From assembly GCA_964657885.1 (NCBI GenBank), contig CAZZWO010000159.1, forward strand, positions 1 through 7,262: DNA of 7,262 nt, written 5' to 3'. This document shows, piece after piece, positions 6,639-7,262 of this stretch; the first letter of the stretch is position 1; each line of letters begins with the position of its first letter. The stretch comes from BOG-908 sp964657885 (GTDB taxonomy: Bacteria > Pseudomonadota > Alphaproteobacteria > Acetobacterales > Acetobacteraceae). Position numbers and translations under genes: made by a program. Below the pieces are notes generated by a model. The model made no database searches, was not told where the DNA came from, and saw nothing but the letters and a program-made list of their open reading frames with translations.

Positions 6639-6744
6639 AGAAAAGAACCAAAAGACTTTCATTAGTGCTATCGCGGCCTTATCCGGCATAGTCCGCGACA
6701 GCACAAGCAAAGTCTTTTTGCTTCTTTTTCTCCAGAAAAAGAAG
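6627..6744. repeat. 118-bp AT-rich nested inverted-repeat element
   Basis: Three perfect or near-perfect structures are nested here. Hairpin A pairs GTTCTTTTC (6627-6635) with GAAAAGAAC (6640-6648) around TGAA. Hairpin B pairs CTTCTTTTTCT (6721-6731) with AGAAAAAGAAG (6734-6744) around CC. Between them an outer stem pairs AAAAGACTTT (6650-6659) with AAAGTCTTTT (6709-6718), and an inner GC-rich stem pairs GTGCTATCGCGG (6665-6676) with CCGCGACAGCAC (6693-6704), with one mismatch and a 16-base loop. The A and B arms are also partly complementary to each other (6641-6649 with 6720-6728), so a single long hairpin is an alternative to a three-armed cruciform. Such AT-rich gene-end repeats seem familiar to me from Acetobacteraceae genomes, from memory and unchecked. 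No transposase or open reading frame lies inside. Confidence 0.85.
6665..6730. terminator. Possible bidirectional transcription terminator within the element
   Basis: The 12-bp GC-rich stem (6665-6676 with 6693-6704) is followed on the plus strand by T-rich DNA (AGTCTTTTTGCTTCTTTTTC, 6711-6730), and on the minus strand by a T-rich stretch starting about five bases past the stem (complement of 6631-6659). It sits between two convergent genes, which is where a shared terminator is expected. Spacing from stem to T-run on the plus strand is about ten bases, longer than in a canonical intrinsic terminator, so efficiency is uncertain. Confidence 0.45.
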
Positions 6745-6746
6745 AC

Positions 6747-7262
6747 CTATTCTTCCTTGATGGTTAGAGTTTTCTTCCCAAAAAACTCCAGCACGCCAAG
6801 CGCGGTCCAGCCGGTGTCCTTTGTCAGTACGTACATCCCCGGCGTGAGACCGTCGCCTTTGATCAACTTGCCTGCAGGCTCCTGAAACAATGTCATTCCG
6901 TCGCCCGGCGCGAGACCCGACTCCCAGGTGCGGGCGCGGGCGGATTCGGTGCGTGCGGTCAGCGCGTATTCGCCGGCGAGCAGTGGCGCGCGCGGAGCGA
7001 ACAACACCAGAATCGCAGCCAGCATCGGCGCCACTCCGCGGCTTTCGGAGCGGGAGGTGGTAGCTGACCACGCGCCGGCGCTGAACAGGGCGAGCATGAT
7101 GAAGCAGTCGCGCATCGAGTTGTGCCGTTCGCAGCACAGAACGCCAAATTGATAGAGTGCGGCAGTGGATGATGCGAACGCGGCGATAACCAGGGCGATT
7201 GCGAACGGCAGCAGCATGCGGCCGGGAGGGTGCTGCGAAAAGCACCAGCGCCCCGCTGCCAA
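6747..7262 (-). CDS. Unrecognised membrane protein, C-terminal part (5' end beyond the window)
   Basis: The minus-strand frame is open from the window edge to a TAG at 6747-6749, giving 171 residues with no stop; the true start is probably outside. Three hydrophobic segments look membrane-spanning: about 16-42 (MLLPFAIALVIAAF onward), 50-66 (MRDCFIMLALFSAGAW) and 78-97 (APMLAAILVLFAP onward). A soluble tail of about 74 residues follows, rich in Gly and Thr, with a segment PGMYVLTKDTGWTALGVLEF and a lysine-rich end (FFGKKTLTIKEE). That fits the last part of a polytopic inner-membrane protein. I do not recognise the family. The final codons are AT-rich like the neighbouring repeat. It converges on prfC, and its stop is two bases from the repeat element. 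The overlapping minus frame through 6679-7245 looks like a shadow because it lacks comparable membrane segments. Confidence 0.55.
   Translation of the reverse strand: MAAGRWCFSQHPPGRMLLPFAIALVIAAFASSTAALYQFGVLCCERHNSMRDCFIMLALFSAGAWSATTSRSESRGVAPMLAAILVLFAPRAPLLAGEYALTARTESARARTWESGLAPGDGMTLFQEPAGKLIKGDGLTPGMYVLTKDTGWTALGVLEFFGKKTLTIKEE

Noticed and set aside
6627..6744. CRISPR-like or transposon terminal repeats
   Set aside because: There are no regularly spaced identical repeats with unique spacers, and no transposase; the symmetry is inverted and self-contained within 118 bp.
6679..7245. Alternative minus-strand frame (188 codons) reading through the inverted repeat
   Set aside because: It is Arg-rich without membrane segments, and its end (LLFLEKKKQKDF) is translated repeat sequence; the frame ending at 6747 has a more protein-like pattern.

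Overview
The window is GC-rich and densely coding, with strongly GC-biased third codon positions. The S4 and RF3 proteins look alphaproteobacterial. A secreted S53 (acid-active type) peptidase and an AT-rich inverted-repeat element at a gene end suggest Acetobacteraceae or a close relative. That placement is my inference from protein style; no search was run.

Layout, left to right: (1) 1-203: a short AT-rich stretch with a tandem direct repeat, upstream of a NarL/FixJ-type response regulator (204-821, with an alternative start at 120). (2) 822-981: a spacer ending in a tandem heptamer repeat that contains the ribosome binding site of the next gene. (3) 982-2655: a complete, exported S53 sedolisin/kumamolisin-type peptidase with prodomain and catalytic residues present. 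(4) 2656-2854: a leader rich in inverted repeats before rpsD. (5) 2855-3472: rpsD (ribosomal protein S4), started by GTG. (6) 3505-5106: a two-domain family 2 glycosyltransferase whose second domain is shortened. (7) 5103-6638: prfC (peptide chain release factor 3), overlapping the glycosyltransferase by ATGA. (8) 6627-6744: a 118-bp AT-rich nested inverted-repeat element whose first hairpin holds the last three codons and the stop of prfC. (9) 6747-7262, minus strand: the 3' part of an unrecognised membrane protein, convergent with prfC and ending two bases outside the element.

Two genes serve translation (rpsD, prfC), and a surface-polysaccharide-type glycosyltransferase sits between them, probably in one transcript because of the short spacing and stop/start overlap. 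The response regulator and the peptidase lie in tandem, so control of one by the other is possible but unproven. I see no CRISPR array, tRNA, rRNA, transposase or phage gene, and no clear new multi-gene defence or metabolic system. The most unusual structures are the nested inverted-repeat element that reshaped the RF3 C-terminus, the heptamer repeat over the peptidase start, and the eroded second domain of the glycosyltransferase.
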